Notes: generated from the sequence alone by a model not told the origin. A DNA stretch of 64,000 nucleotides from Reticulitermes speratus (GCA_021186555.1 JAJKFL010000003.1:52055130-52119129), one strand, 5' to 3'; positions 1 through 14,004 are shown, counted from the stretch's first letter. Translations and numbers: made by a program.

Positions 1-222
1 CCAGTAGCTGGTATTAATTTGATCCAAATAGATCTGAATATGTTCTGTGCACAGAGGATTATTCTGCGTCACAATCATAGAAGATCTGGTTTCTTCAAAT
101 GATTTAATATTTAAAGAAGATAAAACGGCTCTCCATTGTTGATTATTTACTGGCTCCACAGTCACACAATTCCTCAAAAGATGTATAAATATTAATGTAT
201 GAGGTACAACAATTAACCGCAT
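1..222 (-). CDS. NRF-6-like acyltransferase paralog, first coding exon (partial)
   Basis: Read on the minus strand, the ATG at 222-220 opens a frame that runs without a stop to the window edge. It aligns residue by residue with the first exon of the complete NRF-6-like gene at 26423-26207: both start with a hydrophobic 19-residue leader ending in LLRNC / LLGNC, both contain a LNIK block, and both end in a C.(E/K)H.Q.Y.DQIN.SYW pattern. The family is a secreted-side NRF domain followed by a multi-pass acyltransferase-3 domain; only the leader and the start of the NRF domain are visible here. The leader is probably a signal peptide. The 60 bases upstream also resemble the upstream region of the other gene (shared GATAAGATCTT and CATAAAG blocks), so this is a tandem duplicate with its promoter. 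No donor site is reached before the edge. Confidence 0.85.
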   Translation of the reverse strand, partial: MRLIVVPHTLIFIHLLRNCVTVEPVNNQQWRAVLSSLNIKSFEETRSSMIVTQNNPLCTEHIQIYLDQINTSYW

Positions 223-1559
223 TATTACAGATTGTGTCCACTGTCACAGTTTAGACTTGACCCCAGTCAGCTTACATTATAACTCCACCTTTATGGTATT
301 TCTGCAAGATCTTATCAAACTGTGTCATCAGGTCGTTCGCTTGTCTTATCTCTCACTAAATCGGTAAATGCTTTTAATTTGCTTTTATCATATTTGTGCC
401 CTGTCAGAAGATTTATGTGAAGAATTATATGACTTATGACAGTGTTACCTGAAGAATATATCTTAAGTGGCTAGAGCATTGGCCGATATCCTACGTAGCA
501 TATATAGACTCTAAAAGAAATAGGGTAAGTATTGTTTGAAATATCTTCTCCTTTCCCACCGTGTTTTAAAAATTTGAGATACTCCAGACCCACTGTCTTC
601 TTATGAATACGGGTACATATGTAAAGTTAACTTATATGAAAACACTAAATCTACCTTAGAAATAAAATTAATCGACCTTCAGTGTGGTATTAAACGTCTA
701 AGAAGCTTTAAAGGATGTTGACCTCCACGACCTTAAATGTCTTCGTAAATACGTGGTTACTTATCAGATAAGGACTGCCTGCATTTATTGTAAAGATGGA
801 TTAAGATACGTACAATTTTTTCGTGATAATTATACATTAGTCTGTACTGTCAAGGTCTTAACAGTCAGCGAAGAATCATAAAAAAAATTAAGACACCTTA
901 AGTATACTTAATGCTCAAAATCTTCAACAGAATGAAAGGTATTTACTTAGACACTTAAACATTAATACGTCACAAAACCACGTGTCTTCTCCGGTTGTCA
1001 CATCGCAGAAATCTCCACTTCTTAACGAAAGGAGGGTTAGTAATGGGGGTCACTTCATACTCTCTTTCCAAAAATATCTGTACCCTCAATTTCTAAGTCA
1101 TAACAAATCTTAAATTCTATAACGTTTTTTACGAACCAGCCGTTAAATGAGACCTGTCCTGTTTTGAAATATTATGCAGTGTTGAGTGGTACTTCTGTAC
1201 CGACGTTTCGGAGCAAAAATAAAAAAGCTTTCTTCTTGAACATCTTGAACCTTGACCCTTAAAGATGGGACCGATGGGTTGTCACGAAACGTCGGTACAT
1301 AACTACTACTCAACGCTGCGTAATATCCCAGAAGAGCGCAGAACTCAAATATTAGCTTATCAAGAGAGCCTTCTTTCCTTGGAGCAATTTAATTGTTCTA
1401 ATTTTCTCAGAATATTTTTAATGCACGCACTCCTACATATTGAGCTATATATTTAGGATGCAGGGCGTCTGGGTTTTTTCCACCGTCTGTCGTTCCAAAC
1501 ATCACAAAACAACACAAAGTTTCTGTTGCCTCCTTTGTCTGTTACTTCTGGTACTTTTG
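223..1559. other. Intergenic region between two tandem NRF-6-like genes
   Basis: No coding exon was recognised. It holds the presumed promoter of the left paralog (about 223-400), an AT-rich stretch, and one fold-back repeat at about 1160-1340. The 3' untranslated region of the complete NRF-6-like gene must run leftward from 1559; ATTAAA-type polyadenylation hexamers (minus strand) occur near 1390 and 1408 but I cannot say which is used. Confidence 0.5.
1160..1340. repeat. Fold-back repeat, CGUC family (copy 1)
   Basis: The left arm (GTACCGACGTTTCGGAG, about 1187-1203) and right arm (CGAAACGTCGGTAC, about 1286-1299) are inverted copies, flanked by ATTATGCAG... and ...CTGCGTAATATCCC arms. The same inverted repeat recurs at 6036, 24130, 25495, 38695, 44262 and 45541. 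The hammerhead-like core is degenerate here. Confidence 0.8.
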
Positions 1560-4500
1560 TTATTCCTTAATCAGTTGTTCCATAGAATTTACATTTATTT
1601 CCTCTGCTTTCACTCCAGTAAAATTAGTGTTTTGATCGCCGAAAGCGTCTGACTCTGCACCACATTCAACTTCTTGTTTGTTTTCTGTACCTACTTGCGA
1701 TTTAGGATAGGTGTCAGTCGTCTTAGCCTCTCCATTTCTTCTACCTGTGACAGTATATAAGACACAAATTACAACATATATTTAATACTTACTCTTAATA
1801 AGTCTAATAATTAATTCGTGAATGAAACAGGCCGCTTGGAACTCGTATATATAAGTGGAAAAATTATATATGTCCCACAGAAATAATGTCGGTTTAGTTG
1901 ATTGAAAATAGGGGCCCCTTTAGGTGACCACATATGATTTGGGTGATGAATACTCGGATGCACACACATAAACAAACACTATATTATATATATATATATA
2001 GTAGGCACTCGATTTAACGGAATAATTGGGGGGAAGGGGTGTCCGCTATTGCCGAAAGTCCGCTAAATCGAATGTATTTTAAAAATATATATTAATAACG
2101 AAATTACAATGTAAAGGATGTATTAAAATGTTATTATAATGTATAAGTATGAATAAAATATTATTATAATGTACATTCAGTAATTTATACACGCCACTAA
2201 AACATTTGTTAAAAATATAAAAATGAATTTACGACAGGAACCAAAAATTTATTTTAATTAAACGCTTCAAATTTTTTGTCCTTTAAATCCAAAGTCCGTT
2301 AAATCGGGGTCCGTTAAATCGAGGGCCTACTGTATATAAATGTATGTATACATATATATATAAGGGATTTAAAAATTTTCCCGAAATCTAGGGCCACCTC
2401 AAAATCCGAGGCGTCAGCCATGTGACAGGCAGCAAGTTCCATAATGACGACACACATTTGTTAGGGGCCACCCTTCAAAATTTAGTCGCCACGATGACTT
2501 GGTGCCGGGGAATTATGTACCCCTCCACACCACCTCCCCTCCACATATATATAGTTACAGCGTGCATATAACACGGCTTACCTCTTCCCAAAAGACACTT
2601 CTCAACATTGATTGCAGGATCTTCGAAGCTTAAAGAGAGTATGGCGGCCAATATCAGTGAGACTATTACGTCGCCAAAGAAGGCCGGCCACTGAAATATA
2701 AAATAAATGAAGAAAGAGTTAATGAAGTGCTAATAAATCGAAGTGCATGTATTATTTATATTGTTATTTTCTGGGTTACGAGACCGTGTAATCTCTGAAA
2801 CGTCGGTGCATACCTACCAAACTATCCGGCATTGCGTTTCATGTCGGCGTGGTCTTGGTATCTATGATTCGTTATGAAATAAGGAAAAAGTTATTCAAAG
2901 CGCTATTACGTAACATATATTTATACTCTTTGATCAACATTTAATTCAAGTGTTAATTTTCATAGGTCTAGACTTTGCACGAAATAGTACAGCTTTACAC
3001 ACATGCACGCTGAAGAGAAATTAGCGTCAGAAACAAAATTAATAACTTTTCTTCTGTGATTGGCTACTTAAAATCGCGTCATTTTTATATAATCGGTTTA
3101 TGCAGGACATTTGCTTTGTCTCTCCCTCCACGGAAATTCAATGAAAATCTCATATAACAATAGCATCACCAGATGGCAGCAATAAACAGCTTTGAAATTA
3201 ATTTATTATTTGTTATTATGTTGAATATTGCGCGAAGTATTAGACTATATCACAGCGTTTTATAAACTTGTATTTACGTAGAACATACTGACATGTGATG
3301 TCACACCCTGTAGTCTTGTAGAAGTACACCGACGTTTTAGAGGAACCTCATGATGGATGCATGCGTTTTCCATCAAATATTTGTAAAATTTTTCAGACTA
3401 CACGGCGTCGTATGTCAGAAGCTATTCTTTACACTCATGGTTGTTACAACGTCAGATGTTTCTGCGTTATTTAAAAAGTGGAATGAGTTCAGAGTTTTGA
3501 AAGCTATTTTACATTCGGAGGGCAAAGTTAAAAATAAACAGCCGCCAAAAATGTATTGATCAGAACATAAATGTTTCTTTACAAAACAAGCATATCTTTA
3601 TCCTATTCTTATCATAATTATTCCATAAAGCGCTCTTTCCATATGTAAATATCCACATCGGTCGTATTCAAAAAAATTGTAATGTCATTGTCCTTCAAGG
3701 CTATATAGTATTTCAGAGTGGAAAACTGGAAGGTTTTCCTGCAGAAACCGTAGCTCAAGATGGGATTTTACAAAATTATTCTTTGAATATTTAACGTGAA
3801 TTTCACAGGTATAAATATTTGCGTTCTTTTTCACCTAATACCTATTCCTAGGCCGTGCCATGGCTCAGGCAGTTAGTCGCCGGCCTCTCACCGCGGAGAC
3901 CACCGTTCGATCCCGGGTTAGTCCATATGGGATTTGTGGTGGACAAAGTGACACTGGGACAGGTTTTTCCCCGAGTACTTCGGTTTACCCCTGTCAGTTT
4001 CATTCCACTGGTGCTCCATTAAAATTTAAAAGCAGAAAAAAAACCTTATCATCATTATCACAGGGTTGCACAAGAAGCCTTAAGGCTGCGGTGCGTCCGT
4101 AGCATCTGCTGTGGGGCCCTTCACCCAAAAAAATACCTATTTCTATAGCTGATCCCCAATTTAGATTTATCTTTAAGGTGTCCTTCTGCAGTAAGCGGTG
4201 TACTTACCTCAGTAAGATCAGCGATGTATATCGGCGATCTTGCGGAAAACGACTGTACGACCTGGTAGTTAGCGTAAGTCAGGTAGATACAGTACGAGAG
4301 ACGGCTAAGTGTCGGGAATATCTTCCAAGAGAGTACCACGTTGACAGGTCCTGTAATTACAGAAAAACCTCAGGATTTTCAGTCCTCGGCCTGAGATTCA
4401 AATCCCGGCCCCTTCCAAATGCTACTTAGAAGCATTAACGTTTGACCAAATTATCCGATTAAATATTTATTTACTGAAGCAAACCTGTACGTTTTCATGT

Positions 4501-7500
4501 TAATGAGTAACATAGAGAAATATGTTCATGTTACATGACAGAGGCCCCCTAGTACAGTTTTAGAATTACATAAGGGTCCCGGTCCTGAAACTTCTACGTA
4601 AATCGAAATTTACGTAATTCGGAATTGGCCCCACCCCCATTTATTTAACACACGTCATCGGTTTTGTACGGGCTTTTACAATGTCAGTGTACATTTTTAA
4701 GACGTTACTTCCATCTGTTCTTTATATGACACGCATCAAGTATAAAAAATTAATAATTACAGCACTAGCAATTAATAGTATTAATATTATATTATATAGA
4801 ACATCAGTTAATAGTATGAATACTTAATAAGAATTTTTACGTAAGTCCGAGATTATACAGGGTATACACAAAAGAATGGTGCGGTTTATATGTATATATA
4901 CATATAAACCGCACCATTCGTTTGTGTATACTCTGTATAAGTCGCATATTACGTAACCCGGAAGCTGCCTGTAATTTAAGAGCCTAATCAACACAATGTA
5001 ACTTGTGAGAAAATTAGACTTGTGTGTGTGAACCAAATTTGGTTAAAGTCTCTGTTTTCAAGACAATTAGTATGTTTATGAAAAAATTAGGAATAGCCTG
5101 CAAGTAGAATATTTTATGCAATTCCATTTACGCGGTAAATAGCTAGATAGGTAAGGCCCTTAGTGCTCCAGGAACTTGAAGCTCCCAGAATTTCTAGACA
5201 ATCGGCACATGAAGGTGTTAAGGTTGTCAGCGTTAACCACCGGCTGCTATTTCCTCCCAGGAGACTGAGTCGAAAGGAATAAGTCAATCAAAAATCCCAG
5301 CAACCCCATCAGGAATCGAACCCGCGACCTTCCGGCTTGTAGCGCAATGCCTCAACCAACTGCGCCACCGCGTATGTCTTCAATATCTGTGTGGATGTTT
5401 GTTTGTTTCTGTAATCAGAAGACAAACTAAACCACAGTTACGACAGGTTCGCTGTGTGATCGGTAGATGTCAGCAGCATACAGTTTTTGGATGCTTTGTG
5501 CTATGTGCTTGGCAAACAGTGGCCTGAGCTGTTCGACACAGGAATAAAATGTTTGAGGAAAAATAATTTACACTTAGGATTAATAGACTTCTGGGCTTTT
5601 CCAGCGGTGTCAACTTCAAAAATGGTTTTCCTTCGCTTTCATTTGAGGACGGGAAAAGTTCTAACGGCCGAGAAGTTTTAATCTTTTCGAAAACAAGAAG
5701 TATGGAGAAGTCCATAAACCTGGCAGTCCTAAAGTAATATGCATCGTTAGACAGTTTAGAATTGACAAACTTACTGTACATTACCTCCGTGACCGGTCAC
5801 ACACAGGAAGATGGTCACACCAACGCCGAGGGCCCAGACGTTCCTGAACAGGCCGTTGTAGAAGGCAGACTCCAATATGGTTTTGTTCGCGTCGGGTTGG
5901 TAGAAAGAAATAATCCCGTTAAGAGATCCCAGCATGGCAACGTTGCTAAGAATCCATCCGAAAGCAATTTGTATCTGTGATGAAAGTGAAACACGATTTG
6001 TATGGACAGAAATAGATAAATGTCATCACGAGATTTTCACTCTTCTGGGATGTTACGCAGCGTGGGCTGGTAGTTAGTTACCGACGTTTCGGGACAACCT
6101 ATACGTCTCATCTTCAAGGGTCAAGCAGTCCTGCTGAACACATTAAAACAGGACCGATAGGCTGTCCTGAAAAGTCGGTAGCTAACTAACAATCTAGGCT
6201 GCGTAATATCCAAGAAGAATGAAGATTTCATTTACATCACAGCGGAAGCCTGAAATCACGCAACTCTTATCATCATCATCATCATCATAAAAATTAAATA
6301 TTTCTCAATTACTGAAACTATTAGGTAAGACATGCCAAACAATAGGCGGAGGTACAATTTTTGGCATTGAATGAAATACCGGCTGGTACCAGAGATACCA
6401 AGTTTTTCTATAAAAAAATCTGGAGCCATTTAAAGATTAAATTCTTTACTAACACAAAATTATTTATAAAAAATATAAAATTGCAAAGCTATCCATACAC
6501 ACGCCCTTAGGGCTCCAGGAGGTTGAGGCTCCCTGATTTCCAGATAATCGACACATGAAGGTCGCAAGGTTGTCAGCCCTACGCACCGGCCACCTTTATC
6601 CCCAGGAAGTATTCCTGGTACTTATTTTTGTTACAGCCTGAGTCGACCCCAGGGCCATAGTGCGGCCGCAAGGATTAAGATAATGACATCGGGAATCGAA
6701 CCCGCGACGGTCAGACTTGTAGCGCAGTGCCTCAACCAACTACGCCACCGCGTGCTCGTAAATCGGTATGTTATTTTACCTTAAAGCAAGCGACACATAT
6801 ATATGCCACCCTGCCTTATGACGTTGCTAATTGTAAGTAATAAAATTGAGATAGTACCGCCGACAGTTTCAACTCCTTCTGCTTTGCTTCGTATATAATG
6901 TATCCAAAGGTCACTCCAATGACCCAAGGGCCAAAACGGGAATACGTAGCGATATATAACTCCTCCTGTCCCGTTGGTCCTCTTCTCGGACTGTAAGATA
7001 AAATAATCTTTTTTATATTACGCAGCTTCCTGCAGCAGGTATGTGTAAGAATGTATTTATTTCCAAATAATTGCACATCTGTTGGTATTTCTATGGTGAA
7101 GGGCCCCGCAGCAGATGCTACGGACCCACCGCAGCCTTAAGGCTTATTGTGCAACCCTGTGATGAAGAACAAGAGAAAGATGATGATTAGTTTTTTTTAC
7201 TTTATTCTAAAATCACCGTGCATCTTATCACAATCACTATTCAAAAACACCAAATGGATGCTCTTTTTATTTATTAAAAACTGTATAGTTCTTTAAAACA
7301 TTTAAAAACCCCGATTTTATGTTGATATACTGTGGTTGTAGCTGTTCTGCCTTTTTTCTGGGTGTTTTTTTAAATGTTTTAAAGAACTATACAGTTTTTT
7401 TAAAATAAAAAGTGCATCCAGTTGGTGTTTTTGAATAGTTCTTTTTTATTTTTCCAAGTAATGGAGCAGCGGTAGAATGAAATTGGCAGTAGAAAACTAA

Positions 7501-10500
7501 AGTAATAGGGTTAAAACCTGTACCAGTGCCACTTTGTCCACCACAAATCCCTATTAGACTGACCCGGGATCGAACCCGGGCCTCCGCGGACATCTCTTGT
7601 TTAACATGCAAACAAAAAAGGCGCATTCGTTGGTTAAAGAATTGAAGCTTATGCAAACTATTATTTCTCCGACATGTTTCGACTAATAGTAACAGTCACC
7701 TTCAGGGAGACTCTTGACACAAAGGAACATTTGAAGCTAAAATACATTGTCTTCAATTGTACTTGGTAAATGACACACTATAAAATTAAACGATTAAAAT
7801 AACAATATTTGATACTAAATAATTGGTAAAATTAGGTTAAAAGTGTATAATATTTGTGTGAGCTCTATTTATGTTTCTTTTTATCCACACATCTAAAGCA
7901 AAAGGTCCTCTTGACTTCTAGTTGGCCCACATATCCGGTAGAGCACAAATGGTGCACACTTTATCAAAGTACACTGTGTGCAGAGAGGCCTTTTTGTTGT
8001 TCTTGCTTCTCTTATCATCGTGTTTGTCAACACAATCATTATCTTCGTCGCCATTATTGCCTCGTTACTTACTTATGTCCTATATTTATCTTTTATGTAA
8101 CTAGGCTATCACTAACTCAGAGCGAAGAGCACAAAAATGTGCGGTGCTTGGTGAACAGCAATTTCACCTGCCGAATACGTCACAAATTTTAAAAATTATT
8201 ATTATTATATGTTACCACCTTTAGCAAGTGTATTTACAATTACGTACCTGAAGCAACCCATTTTTCTACGGTACATACTGTTGCAGCTATTCTGTAATTA
8301 AAATTTACGCTACACGTAATGCTATTTCCCATGTTCAATGTACTGTACTTTACATCAGTAAGTGTGCAGTGTCAGTATGGCTGTTTGCTGTAGTTCCTTG
8401 ATGTCGTGCTTTGACGGTATGTTGCTGATGTACTGTACTTTACATCAGTATGTGTGCAGTGCCAGTATGGCTGTTTGCTGTAGTTCCTTGGTGTCGTGCT
8501 TTGACGGTATGTTGCTGATGTACTGTACTTTACATCAGTATGTGTGCAGTGCCAGTATGGCTGTTTGCTGTAGTTACTTGATGTCGTGCTTTGACGGTAT
8601 GTTGCTGATGTACTGTACTTTACATCAGTATATGTGCAGTGCCAGTATGGCTGTTTGCTGTAGTTCCTTGATGTCGTGCTTTGACGGTATGTTGCTGATG
8701 TACTGTACTTTACATCAGTATGTGTGCAGTGTCAGTATGGCTGTTTGCTGTAGTTCCTTGATGTCGTGCTTTGACGGTATGGTGCTGATGTACTGTACTT
8801 TACATCAGTATGTGTGCAGTGCCAGTATGGCTGTTTGCTGTAGTGCCTTGATGTCGTGCTTTGACGGTATGTTGCTGATGTACTGTACTTTACATCAGTA
8901 TATGTGCAGTGCACAGTATGGCTGTTTGCTGTAGTTACTTGATGTCGTGCTTTGACGGTATGTTGCTGATGTACTGTACTTTACATCAGTATATGTGCAG
9001 TGCACAGTATGGCTGTTTGCTGTAGTTCCGTGATGTCGTGCTTTGACGGTATGTTGCTGATGTACTGTACTTTACATCAGTATATGTGCAGTGCACAGTA
9101 TGGCTGTTTGCTGTAGTTACTTGATGTCGTGCTTTGACGGTATGTTGCTGATGTACTGTACTTTACATCAGTATATGTGCAGTGCACAGTATGGCTGTTT
9201 GCTGTAGTTCCGTGATGTCGTGCTTTGACGGTATGTTGCTGATGTACTGTACTTTACATCAGTATATGTGCAGTGCACAGTATGGCTGTTTGCTGTAGTT
9301 CCGTGATGTCGTGCTTTGACGGTATGTTGCTGATGTACTGTACTTTACATCAGTATGTGTGCAGTGCCAGTATGGCTGTTTGCTGTAGTTCCGTGATGTC
9401 GTGCTTTGACGGTATGTTGCTGATGTACTGTACTTTACATCAGTATGTGTGCAGTGCCAGTATGGCTGTTTGCTGTAGTTCCGTGATGTCGTGCTTTGAC
9501 GGTATGTTGCTGATGTACTGTACTTTACATCAGTATGTGTGCAGTGCCAGTATGGCTGTTTGCTGTAGTTCCGTGATGTCGTGCTTTGACGGTATGTTGC
9601 TGATGTACTGTACTTTACATCAGTATGTGTGCAGTGCCAGTATGGCTGTTTGCTGTAGTTCCGTGATGTCGTGCTTTGACGGTATGTTGCTGATGTACTG
9701 TACTTTACATCAGTATATGTGCAGTGCACAGTATGGCTGTTTGCTGTAGTTACTTGATGTCGTGCTTTGACGGTATGTTGCTGATGTACTGTACTTTACA
9801 TCAGTATATGTGCAGTGCACAGTATGGCTGTTTGCTGTAGTTCCGTGATGTCGTGCTTTGACGGTATGTTGCTGATGTACTGTACTTTACATCAGTATAT
9901 GTGCAGTGCACAGTATGGCTGTTTGCTGTAGTTCCGTGATGTCGTGCTTTGACGGTATGTTGCTGATGTACTGTACTTTACATCAGTATGTGTGCAGTGC
10001 CAGTATGGCTGTTTGCTGTAGTTCCGTGATGTCGTGCTTTGACGGTATGTTGCTGATGTACTGTACTTTACATCAGTATGTGTGCAGTGCCAGTATGGCT
10101 GTTTGCTGTAGTTCCGTGATGTCGTGCTTTGACGGTATGTTGCTGATGTACTGTACTTTACATCAGTATGTGTGCAGTGCCAGTATGGCTGTTTGCTGTA
10201 GTTACTTGATGTCGTGCTTTGACGGTATGTTGCTGATGTACTGTACTTTACATCAGTATGTGTGCAGTGCCAGTATGGCTGTTTGCTGTAGTTCCTTGAT
10301 GTCGTGCTTTACCGGTATGTTGCTGATGTACTGTACTTTACATCAGTATATGTGCAGTGCACAGTATGGCTGTTTGCTGTAGTTACTTGATGTCGTGCTT
10401 CGACGGTTCGTTGCTCAGGTATTTTCTGAATGATATTGAGATGGTTCCAGTTGCCCCTATTATTACCGGTAACACATTTATTTTTATATTCCACATGCAC

Positions 10501-13500
10501 TGTATTTCTGTTGTAAGGTCTTTATATGTTAGGATCTTCTCGGCTTCTTTCTTGATCACATTTCTGTACCCTGAAGTTGCAACATCTATAACATACATTT
10601 TCGTTTTTTATTATCACGGATTATGATGTCCGGTTTAACGTTCGGGATGGTTCTGTCGGTTTGCACTTGTTAATTCCCTAACTTGTTTCTACAAATTTCG
10701 GTACATGCCCATACCAGAGCTCACTGTCCAATTTTACCCCTGTTACCTTGCTTACGTTAAAGTGTACTTGAACACACAATGTACCACGTGTCTTTATGTA
10801 CAGTTCTTTTGTCATTATTGGACATGCCGATATGACGCGGTCTATCGTCTCGTCAGACTGTTGACAGTCTGCATTTGCTATATGTTTCTGTTTGTAATAT
10901 TTTTATTGCATGATATTTTGTCTGTGATGCCTGATCTTGTGGTGCTACTATTTCACATTCAGTTTTTCCTTTCAAATCCCCGCTCCACAGCCACAGGAAC
11001 GTGTCTTTTTCACTAATAAGCTATTTATACTTCTAATGTACTGATCACGCATTACTTTGCTTTCCATTTTTGAAATTATTATTATTATTATTATTAGACC
11101 CCCTTTTTTTACTTAATGATTAAAATGGTTCAAAAATTTGCCCTACCCTTTTGGAAACTTTCGGTCTTCGTGTGCCAAATCGAAATTTCAGAGACTTTAA
11201 ACTGTTTCATATTAACTTAAGCGGTCGCAACTGCCCTTCTGCTAGATGCACTTTCGCTGCTAATGCCATCAGTAGGATACTTGTATATTGAATGGTAGGT
11301 CTGTTTTGATTAATGACTTCTTATTAATGTAAATATTGAACTCGACGCTGTAGTTTGGTCACTGCGACATTTTTAAATCAAGCCATCTATGTTCTGTCAG
11401 GTATTGAATTTCTGCCCGAGTACTTCTTTTGTATTGTTTTACTGCATATTTGTTTTGTTTCTTTAGTGTTTGTCTTGTGTATTTGTACTGTTTTATGTTT
11501 TATTTATGCTTTGTCCTGGCTTTTTAATTGGCACTTGTGCTGTTAAGACTGCACGTTAATAAATACACATTGAATTGAATTGAATTGAATTTTCCCTCTT
11601 TTCTTAAGCCAGCGCGTTAGTAAGTTGAAATGAATTGAATTGACTTATTATTAAGCATTCCATGGCTCCAGCGGTTATTTGCTCTCCTCTTGCAGCCAAG
11701 AAGGTCCAGGTTCCTTGCGAGGCCAGCATAGAGTCGATCTGTGGTAGATAATGTGGCACTGGGACAAATGTCCTTCAGATGCTTGGTCTCCCTTCTCAGT
11801 GTCACTCCAATTATTCTCCATACTCACTCATTTAGCTATCTCCTATGCTATAATATCTAAACAAAATTGACAGCGTCGTTAAATAAACACTTTTCCTTCA
11901 TTATAATTATTGTCTCTAATTTATATCTCTCTACGATGCTCAAATGGAGCTCCTGTTCTCAGTCTTTCTACATATGACGTTAGCGGTGGCAAGGGGTGCC
12001 GTTACCTACAGTTATACAGAATTATACGTTATGCTGTTACCTAAAGTTAAACAGAATTATACCTTATGCCGTTACCTACAGTTACACAGAATTATGCCTT
12101 ATGCCTTTACCTGCAGTTATACAGAATTATACGTTATGCCGTTACCTACAGTTACACTGAATTATACCTTATGCCGTTACCTACAGTTACACAGAATTAT
12201 GCCTTATGCCGTTACCTACAGTTATACAGAATTATACGTTATGCCGTTACCTACAATTATACAGAATTATACGTTATGCCGTTACCTACAGTTACACAGA
12301 ATTATACGTTATTGCCGTTTACCTACAGTTACACAGAATTATACGTTATGCCGTTACCTACAGTTATACAGAATTATACGTTATGCCGTTACCTACAGTT
12401 ACACAGAATTATAGTTTATGCCGTTACATACAGTTACATAGAATTATACCTTATGCCGTTACCTGCAGTTACACAGAATTATACGTTATGCCGTTACATA
12501 CAGTTACACAGAATTATACCTTATGCCGTTACCTGCAGTTACACAGAATTATACGTTATGCCGTTACCTACAGTTACACAGAATTATACCTTATGCCGTT
12601 ACCTGCAGTTACACAGAATTATACCGTACACCTGTACCAATTTCTTAGTGATATTTTTGCTCTGAAGGTAAAAGAAAAAATGAAACTCACTTTCCAAAAA
12701 TTAGATTGGCAGAAAGCTCGGTGATGTACGAAATCGTGAAAGGCGAAATAATTCCCGCAATTGTGAGAATTGCAAGCAGCAAGAAGTTCCATTTTCGGGG
12801 CCATTTCCACAGCGGGTACAGTAACATTGGAGACAGTAGGTAGAGCTGCATGTCCGCTGAGAGGTACCAGCTCTGCCCCAAACACTGCAACATAACAAGA
12901 CCTGGAGTTTTGCGTGTCTTGAGATTCAATTGTTTTGGGAAGTTACGCCGTGTCGAGTGGTATGGAGTTGCTGGCATTTTGAAAGACGGGAGTGCCTTCG
13001 TCTACAGGGCTTTGCAGTCGAAGAAATCTTGGACTGCAGAAATCTCAAATCCCCTTCTAGCAAGTTTGTTAGAGTGTCCATCACTACAAAGAATGCAACT
13101 AATACTGATCAACTATTGTCTCTATAATTATCACGAATAAGTCATGATCACCGTCGCCGAACGTCGCCGTCGAGCCAGTAGAGTCCCTACATTTAGAATT
13201 GTTATTTTCAAAGAGTTGCCTGGGATCCGATTATCTTCATTGGAGTTGTAAGCGTCGTCCTAAATCCCAGCAGACTATTGTCGAAATAGAGTCTCGAATT
13301 AGAACACAGTCGCTTCCTTCGATATTCTTCCAATTCGGGAGAAGAAAAGTGGGAAAAGCTGAGGTAAACAGACGACTTGGAAGAATTAGGCGTAGATGGG
13401 AGAACAAAATAAAAATGGATCTTCAAGAAATAGGATAGGGGCTTGAACTGGTTTGATCTGGCGAGCTCTTTTGAGGGCGGTAATGAAACGTCTGTATTCC

Positions 13501-13610
13501 ATAAAACGAAAGGATTGTCTCGACTAGGTGAGGAATTATTAGCTTCTCAAGAAGGACTCAGTTTCATTTAGTTAGTTAGTTGGTTGGTTGGGTAGTGTTA
13601 GTTGGTTAGT

Positions 13611-13656
<46 letters not shown>

Positions 13657-14004
13657 GGTTGGTTGGTTGTGTTGGTTGTTGTTGTTGGTTGTTGTTGGTT
13701 GGTTGGTTGTTGGTTGTTGTTGGTTGGTGGTTGGTTTGTTGGTGGGTTGGTGGTTGGTTGGTTGGTTGGTTGGTTGGTTGGTGGTTGGTTTGGTTGGTTG
13801 GTTGGTTGGTTGGTTTGGTTGGTTGGTTGTGGTTGGTTGGTTGGTGGTTGTTGTTTGGTTGGTTGGTTGGTTGTGGTTGGTTGGTTGGTTTGGTTGTTGG
13901 TGTGGGTTGGTTGGTTGGTTGGTTGGTTGGTTGGTGTTGTTGGTTGGTGTGTTGTGTTGGTTGTTGTTGGTTGGTGTTGGTTGGTTGTTTGGTTGTTGTG
14001 TGTT

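Noticed and set aside
3850-3920. tRNA gene candidates at SINE heads (also 17907, 19219, 20046, 23742, 62881, 63703)
   Set aside because: A and B boxes are present but the cloverleaf is incomplete and each is followed by a shared non-tRNA body, so these are SINE heads.
8362-10382. Long open reading frames (up to 190 codons) on both strands in the 90-bp repeat array
   Set aside because: They exist because the unit length is a multiple of three and has no stop in some frames; the plus-strand frames have no known domain and end at each 91-bp unit. The only meaningful frame is the LINE-derived one on the minus strand.
12619-12977. Alternative frames over NRF-6-like exon 8
   Set aside because: Shadows of the real frame, which is fixed by flanking phases and by the [15 protein letters not shown] motif.
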